DNA of 34,678 bases from Desulfobacteraceae bacterium. GTDB taxonomy: Bacteria > Desulfobacterota > Desulfobacteria > Desulfobacterales > JAJDOA01. The stretch lies in assembly GCA_022340405.1 (NCBI GenBank), contig JAJDOA010000093.1, forward strand, positions 1-34,678. The letters are read 5' to 3'. The notes under the pieces were generated by a model. It was not told where the DNA came from, ran no database searches, and saw only the letters and a list, made by a program, of their open reading frames with translations. A program made the position numbers and the translations under genes. Position 1 is the stretch's first letter, and each line of letters starts with the position of its first letter. Below are positions 26,608 to 34,173 of the stretch, piece after piece.

Positions 26608-26681
26608 CCTGCGAAAAACAGCCGCAACCTGTCTCCATTCGGAACCTGCTTTTGGCAATCGATATGGCGTTGGGAAATGCC

Positions 26682-29084
26682 CTACACCTCCATCCGGGCC
26701 GCTCGTTCGCGAATCAGGAAATGGTAGATGAAATCGCAGTAGCGATCGAGCTTCACCTTGCCCTTGCCGGAGACGGAATACCGCCAGAATCCGTATAGTT
26801 TGGTGAGATTGACCAGTCGGCGGCTGTACAGCTTCCAGGTGAAATGCTCGTTCACCCTGCGGATGCCGTTGCGGGAGAGGCGATCCCAATAGTCGGGGTC
26901 CTCCTGGCACTGTTGATAAAATTCCTCGAGGCTGCCTGCGATCAGCTCCGGTTTGCTGGTGTTGAGCAGGAGGCCGCTGACCCCGTATTCGATGATCTCC
27001 AGAGGGCCGCCGAACTTCGGCCCGAAGGTGGGAAGCCCCGAGGCCATGGCCTCCAGAATCGTCAGGCCGAAGGCCTCGAAAAGGGCTGGCTGCACGAAAA
27101 TGCCCCGATGGTCGGCGATGATGCGGTAGACCTCGCCGGTTTCGAGCTTGGAAATGCTCGGAAGCCACCGCACGCTTCCCTCCAGGTTGTAAGTGTCGAA
27201 AAGCGCGTAGGCCTTACGGATCTCTTCCTGCTCCTCGGCGTCGTCCGAATCCTCCACGCGGATCGTCCCGGCAGCAAAGATCAGGTTGTAGTGGGCGCGC
27301 AGGGTATCGCTCATGGCGAAGGCCTCGATGAGGCCGGTGATGTTCTTGATCTTGTCGAAACGGGCCATGGTGAAAATCGCGGGCTTTTCCGGGTCATCCA
27401 GGCTGCCGTAGATATCGTCGGAATGCCCCAGGAAGAGGCGGTTTTCCCAGAAAAGGTTCTGGTTTTCGGAACGGCGGTCCTTTTCGAAGTAAGGGAAATA
27501 GAGGTTTTCGTCCACCCCGGGCGGAATCACGTTGAACTTGGGCGCCATCAGGTTGACGCCGCTGGCCACCTGATATAGCCCCGGCATGGTGAACTCCTGG
27601 TAGGACTCGTACTGGCCCATGGTGTCCTCCGTGCCGGTGATCTCCTGGTGCGTGCTGGTGATGACAAAATCGGTCTTGTTCATGGCCAGCATATCCGCAG
27701 TGAACTGGATGGAGAAGTGGTAGTCCTCCTCCTTGTCGAACCAGTACAGGTCCGAGAACAGGTACTTGGTCTTTTCCAGGGCGTGGGCGATGGTGCACTG
27801 TATCACGTCGAACCGGTCCGAAAGCAGCGTGGCCACCAGGTTTCCGTCGGAGTAGTTGCCGACGATCAGGTCCGGCCGCCCCTTGAATTCGCCCCTCAAC
27901 TCCGTTGCTGCATCCTCGGCGAAATTCTCCAGATAAGGCCAGACCTTGAAGCGGGAAACCCAGTGCGGGACGACGTTGTAGTTTTGATCCCTGAAGGGAA
28001 CCCGCAGGATCCAACCGTTTTCGGTCTGGAAGATCCTCTCCCGCTTTTCGTTGCAGGTGGTGTCGCCGGCCTCGGGAATCAGCCGGGTCAGCACGATGAT
28101 TTTGGGGCTGACGTCCAGTCCGGACAGGCGGGTCTCCTCTTTGAGATGCTTCTCCAGGGCCCGCACCTTGTCGAGAATGTAGATGACCTGCCCCCCGGTG
28201 TCCGGCTTTCCCAGCACATGGGTCTGGCCGAACCAGCCGTGGGGCGACACGATGGCCACCTTGGAGATCAGCGGCATCGGCACCCGGGAAATGAAGTCTT
28301 CCAAACCCTTGTCCGTGGGTTCGTTGATCAGGTCGACCAGCATCTGCATGGTTTCCAGGATCCGCCCCGCGGTGTTTCCCCATCCCGGCTCGATGCCCCG
28401 CTGCTGCAGATCGAGCTGGATATCCTCATGGGGCGTGTCGGGTTCGATGCGGCCCAGCCACTTCAAGGACGCCTCCAGGGTCTCGTAAAATGTGTCGAAA
28501 TCCCGGATGCGGTCTCCGTTGACCAGCAGCTGGGTGCCGTCGTGGCGGTGCAGCTGGATGAACTGAAACAGATCGGCGTTCCACTTGTCCGGGTTGCTGA
28601 AGATGTGGCTGCACATGTAGCGGTTGAGATATCGGATGCCGTGCCCGATGGAACGCGTGTCGCGGATGGAAGGAGAGTAGTCGTAGAAGGGCTTGAAATC
28701 CAGATGCAGATGACTGCCGTTTGTCGACTGCTGCAGAATGTAGCGGTCTTTGAAATCGAGGTAGTCCGTGGGATCCATCTTCTCGACATGGCTGCCGTCG
28801 AGATTCGCAAGGTAATATCGATACCGGGCAACCTCGTAGCGGTGCTGAAAGGCCAGGTGATCCCCGTAGACCACCAGCTCCTGAACCTTTTTTACCAGTT
28901 CGAAAAGAGAGGAGCGCTCCCGGAATGCATCATCCTTGTCGTTGAGGTCGCAGTAGCGACGGAACAGGTACACGATGTCGTTGCGGAGAAAAAACTTCTG
29001 CTCGTCCTGAACGAGCAGCGAGATGTAGTCTCTGAAGTCTCCGAGCTCCTCCTCTTTCACGAGACTGTTCAACAGATTTTGCAT
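26682..29084 (-). CDS. Sucrose synthase
   Basis: An 800-aa GT-B glycosyltransferase (GT4 family) with the length and layout of sucrose synthases. The N-terminal regulatory/EPBD regions span about 1-270. The first Rossmann half carries SPHGWFGQTHVLGKPDTGGQ, and the second half has GVDENLYFP and the E-x7-E motif in FEAFGLTILEAM. It reversibly converts sucrose and NDP to NDP-glucose and fructose. Bacterial enzymes often prefer ADP, but this cannot be read here. The plant N-terminal phosphorylation serine context is not apparent. It stands alone: no sucrose-phosphate synthase, fructokinase or glycogen gene is adjacent. GGAG precedes the start. Confidence 0.93.
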   Translation of the reverse strand: MQNLLNSLVKEEELGDFRDYISLLVQDEQKFFLRNDIVYLFRRYCDLNDKDDAFRERSSLFELVKKVQELVVYGDHLAFQHRYEVARYRYYLANLDGSHVEKMDPTDYLDFKDRYILQQSTNGSHLHLDFKPFYDYSPSIRDTRSIGHGIRYLNRYMCSHIFSNPDKWNADLFQFIQLHRHDGTQLLVNGDRIRDFDTFYETLEASLKWLGRIEPDTPHEDIQLDLQQRGIEPGWGNTAGRILETMQMLVDLINEPTDKGLEDFISRVPMPLISKVAIVSPHGWFGQTHVLGKPDTGGQVIYILDKVRALEKHLKEETRLSGLDVSPKIIVLTRLIPEAGDTTCNEKRERIFQTENGWILRVPFRDQNYNVVPHWVSRFKVWPYLENFAEDAATELRGEFKGRPDLIVGNYSDGNLVATLLSDRFDVIQCTIAHALEKTKYLFSDLYWFDKEEDYHFSIQFTADMLAMNKTDFVITSTHQEITGTEDTMGQYESYQEFTMPGLYQVASGVNLMAPKFNVIPPGVDENLYFPYFEKDRRSENQNLFWENRLFLGHSDDIYGSLDDPEKPAIFTMARFDKIKNITGLIEAFAMSDTLRAHYNLIFAAGTIRVEDSDDAEEQEEIRKAYALFDTYNLEGSVRWLPSISKLETGEVYRIIADHRGIFVQPALFEAFGLTILEAMASGLPTFGPKFGGPLEIIEYGVSGLLLNTSKPELIAGSLEEFYQQCQEDPDYWDRLSRNGIRRVNEHFTWKLYSRRLVNLTKLYGFWRYSVSGKGKVKLDRYCDFIYHFLIRERAARMEV

Positions 29085-29100
29085 GCCGACTCCGTTGTGT

Positions 29101-29184
29101 TATAGCGATTATCAGAATTCGGTTCCGTTTCCGAGATGGTTTCCAGACAAGACAGGACGGAACCAAATTTCGGCAATCGCTATA
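29101..29184. mobile_element. 84-bp inverted-repeat element (MITE-like)
   Basis: Arms 29101-29129 and 29156-29184 are inverted copies of about 29 bp (about 23 matching), beginning and ending TATAGCGATT / AATCGCTATA and containing the GGTTCCG/CGGAACC module. The TA ends would fit insertion at TA dinucleotides. Single arms of the same sequence occur at 5011-5048, 5586-5614 and 10447-10480. It lies directly upstream of the sucrose synthase start and may influence its expression. The remaining gap to 29291 shows nothing else. Confidence 0.6.
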
Positions 29185-29291
29185 CGGTAAGAGAAACGGA
29201 AGCGAAGACGAGGGATTCGTGTTCCGCGCGCGGTTCGTGTCCGGAGCTGCCGGAATAAGTGGACCCATGGAAACAAAGAGCCCCGGACATG

Positions 29292-29681
29292 TCAAGGTTT
29301 CGAGCGTTTCTGGAGAAGCTCGGCGAGACCGGCAAAGGGACGGTGGCCAGAAACCGGCGGAGGATCGTCTTCGGAAACGGACCTGTCGTAGCCGTCCGCC
29401 ACCGCCTGACGCGCATGCTCGTTCTCGTGGCAGTACAGACAGAGCAGCTCCCAGTTGCTACCGTCGGGGGGGTTGTGGTCATGGTTGTGGTCTTTGTGGT
29501 GCACCGTCAGCTCCTTCAGCCGCTTTCCGGAAAATTCCCGGCCGCACCTGCCGCAAACCCAGGGAAAAAGCTGCAGTGCCCGGTCCCGGTAGGTCTTCAT
29601 TCTGCGGTCCCGTTCGCGGCGGGCCTCGGTTACGATCCGCTGCGCATTGTCGCTGTCGTCCGGGTTTTGATGCCGGCTCAT
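29292..29681 (-). CDS. HNH nuclease family protein (YajD-like)
   Basis: A 129-aa small protein with a complete HNH fold. It has two zinc-type CxxC pairs (CGRCG near the middle; CLYC after the core) around the core LTVHHKDHNHDHNPPDGSNWELLCLYCHENEH. This closely resembles the YajD family. ATG 29681 overlaps the stop of the upstream B12-binding regulator (ATGA), and AAAGGGGGG serves as ribosome site, so translation is coupled. The biochemical target is unknown; such proteins are not clearly part of a defence system. The coupling to a light/B12 regulator is unexpected. Confidence 0.87.
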   Translation of the reverse strand: MSRHQNPDDSDNAQRIVTEARRERDRRMKTYRDRALQLFPWVCGRCGREFSGKRLKELTVHHKDHNHDHNPPDGSNWELLCLYCHENEHARQAVADGYDRSVSEDDPPPVSGHRPFAGLAELLQKRSKP

Positions 29682-30646
29682 GGCGGCCCCCCTTTCGGCA
29701 GTGGATCGGTGCGGAGGTGGCGGAGCTGGCGGGAAAAGTCGCTCAGACCGGCGCACCAGCGGATGTCGATACCCTTCAGATCGTCTCGCACGGCATGGAT
29801 GCCGGGGCCGCCGGCCAGAAGAACGGCGCTGCCGTTCAGCCCTTTGTGCAGTTTGCGCAACTCCCCGCATAGAGCCGCTCTCCGGGAGTCGTGGCCGATG
29901 CTCAGTGCCACGGCTCGGCCGGAGACCCTCCGTGCCGCTGCGACAATTTCCCGGGCCGGCAGGTCCGGTCCCAGGTAGACCGGAAACCAACCGGCCTCGG
30001 AGGCGCACAAGGCCGAAACCAGCGCACCGATTTCATGACGGTGACCGGCCGGTGTGGCCACCAGAATCCGTGCGCCGCTCTCTACGGTGGTTTCCTGCTG
30101 CAGCAGATCCCCGAGGAAGGAGCGGGCAACGGCGCTGGCCATGTGCTCGCACGCAATGGAAAGGGCACCGGCGCTCCAGGCCTTACCGATATTCGCGAAC
30201 AGAGGGGACAGGAAATCTTCCAGGAACCTTCTGCGGGGGAATGCGGCGGCGGCATGTTCGAGGCCCTTCTTGAACGCGGCGGTGTCGAGCGCTTCGACCG
30301 CCCGGTAAGCCTCAATCTTCAGGGCTTTTATGGAGTGCACCACGGAGGTGGGCCCCATTGTCGTCTTTGGCGCATTGCCGCTGCCGTCGCCCCCGGTATC
30401 TCGGAGAACGAGCTTTTTCAGCGCCGCGGTGGAAAGCCGTCCGATACCCGAAATTCGGTGGCCCGCCTCCACTGCCTCCCGCAGCAGCCGCAGGCGCTGA
30501 ATGTCGCTCTCGGCGTACAGGCGGCGATTGGTGCGGGTGCGCACCGGACAAACGGCGCCGTAGCGCCGCTCCCAGGCGCGGATGCGGTGCGGATTGAGTC
30601 CAGTCCGCAGGGAAACGTAGCGGATTTCGTATTGCTTTGCCTTCAT
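29678..30646 (-). CDS. MerR-family B12-binding (CarH/LitR-type) transcriptional regulator
   Basis: A 322-aa regulator with an N-terminal MerR helix-turn-helix (IRAWERRYG, NRRLYAESDIQRLRLL, residues about 8-75). A four-helix cobalamin-cap domain follows with the light-sensing motif W157-x9-E167-H168, then a Rossmann B12 domain with H204-E-I-G207 (GHRHEIGALV) and YLGPDLP. In CarH proteins the equivalent histidines ligate adenosylcobalamin, the dark form represses as a tetramer, and light releases it. All visible ligand residues are kept, although the usual Glu before the lower His motif is His202. ATG 30646 is preferred to an upstream TTG. It is divergent from cydAB across a 105-bp promoter containing tandem repeats. 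Confidence 0.9.
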   Translation of the reverse strand: MKAKQYEIRYVSLRTGLNPHRIRAWERRYGAVCPVRTRTNRRLYAESDIQRLRLLREAVEAGHRISGIGRLSTAALKKLVLRDTGGDGSGNAPKTTMGPTSVVHSIKALKIEAYRAVEALDTAAFKKGLEHAAAAFPRRRFLEDFLSPLFANIGKAWSAGALSIACEHMASAVARSFLGDLLQQETTVESGARILVATPAGHRHEIGALVSALCASEAGWFPVYLGPDLPAREIVAAARRVSGRAVALSIGHDSRRAALCGELRKLHKGLNGSAVLLAGGPGIHAVRDDLKGIDIRWCAGLSDFSRQLRHLRTDPLPKGGPP

Positions 30647-30652
30647 GAGACC

Positions 30653-30697
30653 ACCATACAAACAGCGCTTGACAGTGTCAAATATTTGTCAAATGTT
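30653..30697. promoter_or_regulatory. Divergent promoter with 11-bp tandem repeats (candidate CarH-type operator)
   Basis: TGTCAAATATT (30676-30686) and TGTCAAATGTT (30687-30697) are directly abutting 11-bp repeats with one difference, placing them one helical turn apart. The first also forms the perfect inverted repeat TTGACA-G-TGTCAA (30669-30681). On the minus strand, TTGACA (30681-30676), a 17-bp spacer and TATGGT (30658-30653) form a good sigma-70 promoter for the regulator itself, nearly leaderless with respect to ATG 30646. A bound regulator would cover this -35 and lie upstream of cydA, consistent with autorepression and control of the oxidase. Confidence 0.6.
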
Positions 30698-30751
30698 GCC
30701 GGTTATGGGCAGTGACAGGTTTGCGGAAACGGCCAACGAAAAGAGATCAAT

Positions 30752-32155
30752 ATGCTAGAAAATGTGGATCCCTTCCTTCTTTCGCGCATTCAGTTTGCGT
30801 TCACGGTTTCGTTTCATATCCTTTTCCCCGCCTTTACCATCGGACTGGCAAGCTGGCTGGCGGTTTTGGAGTGGCGGTGGCTGAAAACCGGAGATGCCGT
30901 ATATGCCGAGGTCTATCGGATGTGGGTGAAGATTTTTGCCGTGACTTTCGGAATGGGCGTTGTTTCGGGCGTGGTGATGTCCTTCCAGTTCGGCACCAAC
31001 TGGTCGCAGTTTTCGGACAGGGCCGGCAACCTCCTCGGGCCGCTGCTGGGATACGAGGTGCTGACCGCCTTTTTCCTGGAAGCGAGCTTCCTGGGGGTCA
31101 TGTTGTTCGGGTGGGGCCGCGTGAGCCCGAAAATGCACTTCGCATCGACCATCATCGTGGCGCTGGGCACGCTGCTGTCGGCCTTCTGGATCCTGTCGGC
31201 CAACAGTTGGATGCAGACACCCCAGGGCTTCCGCGTCGGCGAAAACGGGCTGATGGTTCCGACCGATTGGCTGGAAGTCATATTCAATCCCTCGTTTCCC
31301 TACCGCTTTGCGCACATGCTGGTGGCGGCCTACCTGACGTGTGCCTTCGTCGTGGCCGGGGTCGGTGGATACTACCTGTGGAGAAGCCGTCATGTCCGGC
31401 ACGCCCGGGTGATGTTCGGCATGGCCATGATCATGGCGGTCTTCGTGGCGCCGATGCAGCTGGTGATCGGTGATTTTCACGGCCTGAACACGTTGGAGCA
31501 CCAGCCGGCCAAGGTTGCGGCCATGGAGGGCCTGTGGGAGACCCAGCGGGGGGCACCGCTGAACCTGTTCGGTTGGCCGGACCAGGATGCGGAGACCACC
31601 CGGTATGCGGTGGAAGTGCCCAATCTCTCCAGTCTGATTCTCACCCACGATCCGAACGGTGAGGTGAAAGGACTCAAGGAATGGCCCAGAGAAGACAGGC
31701 CTCCCGTTGCGTGGGTGTTCTGGTCGTTTCGGGCCATGGTGGGTGTCGGCATGTTGATGATCGCCACCGGGATCATCGCACTGGTCCTGTTCATCCGCAA
31801 GCGGCTCTTCGACACGCGCTGGTTTCATCTGTGGTGCATGGCGATGACGCCGGCCGGCTTCGTTGCCGTCCTGGCAGGTTGGTTCGTGACGGAGATCGGC
31901 CGGCAGCCCTACATCGTCTACGGCGTGATGCGCTCCGTCGAGGCGGTGACGCCGATGGCCGGCGAGCCGGTCCTCATGTCCTTGACGGCATTCGTTTTCA
32001 CCTACGCATTCGTGTTCGGGGCCGGGACGTACTACATCCTGCGCCTCATCGCCAGGGGGCCTTCAACGGAGGAGCCTACCTACGGCTCGCACGGTGTCGA
32101 TCAACCGCCGCTGGTCACCCAGCTGGTGAAAGAATCGGGGGGGAAAGATGTTTGA
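30752..32155 (+). CDS. cydA: Cytochrome bd quinol oxidase subunit I, short Q-loop (CioA-like)
   Basis: A 467-aa membrane subunit that oxidises quinol and reduces O2 to water. Heme ligands match E. coli CydA: His22 (FHILFP), Glu102 and Glu110 (GYEVLTAFFLE), His188 (RFAHM) and Met329 in FWSFRAMVG. GWFVTEIGRQPYIVYG is the conserved late segment. The Q-loop between His188 and Met329 is about 65 residues shorter than in E. coli, placing it with the short-loop, cyanide-insensitive (Cio) type. The ribosome site is weak (AAGAGA). First gene of a cyd operon; its end overlaps cydB by 8 bp. In an anaerobe this would serve oxygen protection (inference). Confidence 0.95.
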   Translation: MLENVDPFLLSRIQFAFTVSFHILFPAFTIGLASWLAVLEWRWLKTGDAVYAEVYRMWVKIFAVTFGMGVVSGVVMSFQFGTNWSQFSDRAGNLLGPLLGYEVLTAFFLEASFLGVMLFGWGRVSPKMHFASTIIVALGTLLSAFWILSANSWMQTPQGFRVGENGLMVPTDWLEVIFNPSFPYRFAHMLVAAYLTCAFVVAGVGGYYLWRSRHVRHARVMFGMAMIMAVFVAPMQLVIGDFHGLNTLEHQPAKVAAMEGLWETQRGAPLNLFGWPDQDAETTRYAVEVPNLSSLILTHDPNGEVKGLKEWPREDRPPVAWVFWSFRAMVGVGMLMIATGIIALVLFIRKRLFDTRWFHLWCMAMTPAGFVAVLAGWFVTEIGRQPYIVYGVMRSVEAVTPMAGEPVLMSLTAFVFTYAFVFGAGTYYILRLIARGPSTEEPTYGSHGVDQPPLVTQLVKESGGKDV

Positions 32156-33167
32156 TCTCAGCGGGTTGGTGAACCTTCCGTTGATCTGGTACGGCCTGAT
32201 CATTACGGCGGTAATTCTGTACGTGATTCTCGACGGCTTCGATCTGGGTGTCGGGGTGCTGTTTCCTTTCGCCCCTTCGGACCGGTGCCGGGATCGGATG
32301 ATGAATTCCATCGCGCCGTTTTGGGACGGCAACGAGACCTGGCTGGTGTTGGGGGGCGGCGGTCTGTTCGCCGCGTTTCCGCTGGCGTACGCGATTCTCA
32401 TGCCCGCGCTGTACATCCCGGTGACTGTAATGCTGCTGGGTCTGATCTTCCGAGGGGTCGCCTTCGAGTTCCGGTTCAAAGCAAACACCTCCAAGCGCAT
32501 CTGGGATTACGCGTTTCACTTCGGCTCCCTGTTGGCGTCTTTCATGCAGGGGGCCATCATCGGCGCAGCGGTTCAGGGGGTGGATGTGGCCGGACGGCGG
32601 TTTGCGGGCGGCACTTTCGACTGGCTCAATGCCTACAGCATAATGACGGGCGTTGCGCTGATCTTCGGCTACGCCCTGCTGGGTTCCACCTGGGTGGTCA
32701 TGAAAACCGACGGGGAAACCCAACGGTGGGCCCGTAAGAGTGCATCCTACGTGCTCGGGTTCGTCGGCATCTTTCTGGCGGTGGTGAGCATCAGTATGCC
32801 GATGATGAACATGGACATTCGGCATCTGTGGTTCAGCACGCCGAACATCTACTACCTGCTTCCGATCCCGGTGGCTACGCTGGCGCTGTTCATCCTCATC
32901 TGGCACGGCCTGCACACCGGCAGGGAGTTCCGCCCGTTCTTTCTGAGCATCGGTGTCTTTCTGAGCGGCTATGCCGGCATCGGAATCAGCCTATGGCCGT
33001 GGATCGTTCCATTTGCCGTCACCTACCGGCAGGCGGCCGCCGCACCGGAATCCCAGTCTCTGCTGCTGGTCGGAACGGTCGTCATGCTTCCGGTGGTGTT
33101 GGGGTACACTGCGTACTGCTACTATATTTTCCGAGGAAAGGCTTCCCATGAGAGCGCTTACGGATAA
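32148..33167 (+). CDS. cydB: Cytochrome bd quinol oxidase subunit II
   Basis: A 339-aa polytopic membrane subunit. It carries the N-terminal ILDGFDLGVGVLFPF and the conserved WDGNETWLVLGGGGLFAAFPLAYA, with about eight hydrophobic segments. It pairs with CydA to form the oxidase. The ATG at 32148 lies inside the end of cydA (8-bp overlap), indicating translational coupling. A small DUF2474-like gene starts inside its 3' end (20-bp overlap). Confidence 0.95.
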   Translation: MFDLSGLVNLPLIWYGLIITAVILYVILDGFDLGVGVLFPFAPSDRCRDRMMNSIAPFWDGNETWLVLGGGGLFAAFPLAYAILMPALYIPVTVMLLGLIFRGVAFEFRFKANTSKRIWDYAFHFGSLLASFMQGAIIGAAVQGVDVAGRRFAGGTFDWLNAYSIMTGVALIFGYALLGSTWVVMKTDGETQRWARKSASYVLGFVGIFLAVVSISMPMMNMDIRHLWFSTPNIYYLLPIPVATLALFILIWHGLHTGREFRPFFLSIGVFLSGYAGIGISLWPWIVPFAVTYRQAAAAPESQSLLLVGTVVMLPVVLGYTAYCYYIFRGKASHESAYG

Positions 33168-33264
33168 GCAACGCCAGTGGCTGTGGTTTGCGGCACTGTG
33201 GTGCGGCGGGCTGGTGGCCACGGCAGCGCTGGCCAGGCTCTTCCGGTGGGTGGTTCGGCTATGA
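33148..33264 (+). CDS. DUF2474-like single-span cyd operon peptide
   Basis: A 38-aa peptide with a charged N-terminus (MRALTDKQRQ), one membrane span (WLWFAALWCGGLVATAALARLF) and a basic end (RWVVRL). Small single-helix proteins such as CydX or DUF2474 members commonly lie directly after cydAB/cioAB and stabilise the oxidase. GAGGAAAG lies ahead of ATG 33148. The 20-bp overlap with cydB supports it as real. Short length makes family assignment tentative. Confidence 0.72.
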   Translation: MRALTDKQRQWLWFAALWCGGLVATAALARLFRWVVRL

Positions 33265-33348
33265 AGCGGCGTGTCCCGCACGAAAACCATCCATCCCGAT
33301 CGAAGGGAAACGGGCCGGAATACGGGCTGCGCCGTAAAAAGCCTTTCG

Positions 33349-33377
33349 CATCCGTGGAATCTGTGTCATCAGTGGAT
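33349..33377 (+). repeat. ATCCGTGGAATCCGTG-type dispersed repeat, second copy
   Basis: Related to 24995-25023. It lies in the 159-bp gap between the small cyd peptide and aroH; nothing else is recognisable in that gap. Confidence 0.45.
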
Positions 33378-33423
33378 CGACATCCAACGAGACGGACGGG
33401 TCTTACCGCCACCTGAGGAGCGG

Positions 33424-33903
33424 ATGACACCATCAGAAGAAAAAGCCACCGTGATGTGCCGGGGGGTCCGCGGGGCGACGACGGTGGAGGAAAACAGCAC
33501 CGAGGCCATTCTGGAAGCCACCCGGGAGATGCTCTATATCATCATCCGCGCCAACAGCATGCATCCTGCCGATGTCGCCAGCGCCTATTTCACCACCTCC
33601 GTGGATCTGAACGCGACCTACCCCGCCCTCGCGGCCCGGCAGCTCGGCTGGTACGACGCAGCTCTGCTCTGCGGGCACGAAATGCAGGTGCCCGACGGCA
33701 TCGAACGCTGCATCCGTGTGCTCATCCACTGGAACACCACACGCAGACTGGAAGACATCGTTCATGTCTACCTGCGCGGCGCCAAGGGCTTGAGGCCGGA
33801 CCGACGCTCCCTGCCGGAAATCCCCGAGAAGGAACTCGAAGCGGCCGTGAAGCATTTCGACATGAGCTCGTTGCGCTTTGACGCCGACGGTCAAGACGGT
33901 TAG
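33424..33903 (+). CDS. aroH: Chorismate mutase, AroH type
   Basis: A 159-aa monofunctional chorismate mutase that converts chorismate to prephenate for phenylalanine and tyrosine synthesis. Active-site segments match the Bacillus AroH family: [12 protein letters not shown] with Arg16, the HEMQV glutamate, CIRVLIHW with its arginine, and HVYL with its tyrosine. The usual family length is about 120-127. Here there are about 10 extra N-terminal residues and a C-terminal extension. ATG 33424 follows GAGGAG. The TAG stop (33901-33903) lies within the left terminal repeat of the adjacent MITE, so the present C-terminus may have been set by the insertion. Confidence 0.93.
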   Translation: MTPSEEKATVMCRGVRGATTVEENSTEAILEATREMLYIIIRANSMHPADVASAYFTTSVDLNATYPALAARQLGWYDAALLCGHEMQVPDGIERCIRVLIHWNTTRRLEDIVHVYLRGAKGLRPDRRSLPEIPEKELEAAVKHFDMSSLRFDADGQDG

Positions 33904-34066
33904 AAGCGATCTCAAAATTGTCTTTTCGCCCAGCCCGCCTTAGGCGGATGAATCTCGGCGTCGGGTCCTCGTTTCCAGTCCTCGAAAACCAGCAGTATTC
34001 CTGCGGCTGAAAACTCGGATCCTCCTTGCCCTTGAACGAAATTCCTAATTTTGAGATCGCTTCTAA
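33900..34066. mobile_element. MITE copy B, complete, with perfect 20-bp terminal inverted repeats
   Basis: A 167-bp non-coding element. TTAGAAGCGATCTCAAAATT at 33900-33919 is the exact reverse complement of 34047-34066. Both ends carry TA dinucleotides, as in elements moved by IS630/Tc1-mariner transposases, which duplicate TA. The interior holds a CCGCC-tta-GGCGG hairpin (33935-33947). Positions 33967-34066 match window positions 1-100 (about 93-94%). It has no transposase, so movement would need one supplied elsewhere. Confidence 0.82.
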
Positions 34067-34092
34067 GTATTATTGTATTCCTTTGATATTTA

Positions 34093-34121
34093 TTGACAAT
34101 TCCGGGATCTTTTTTTACGCT
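34093..34121 (+). promoter_or_regulatory. Candidate sigma-70 promoter for the PKD lipoprotein
   Basis: TTGACA (34093-34098), a 17-bp spacer and TACGCT (34116-34121) lie about 50 bp before ATG 34174, just right of the MITE. The -35 is perfect, the -10 partial. Confidence 0.4.
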
Positions 34122-34173
34122 TCACAGTCGCCGACGACCGCAGCGCACCATCAGACCACGAGAGGAACGCCCG

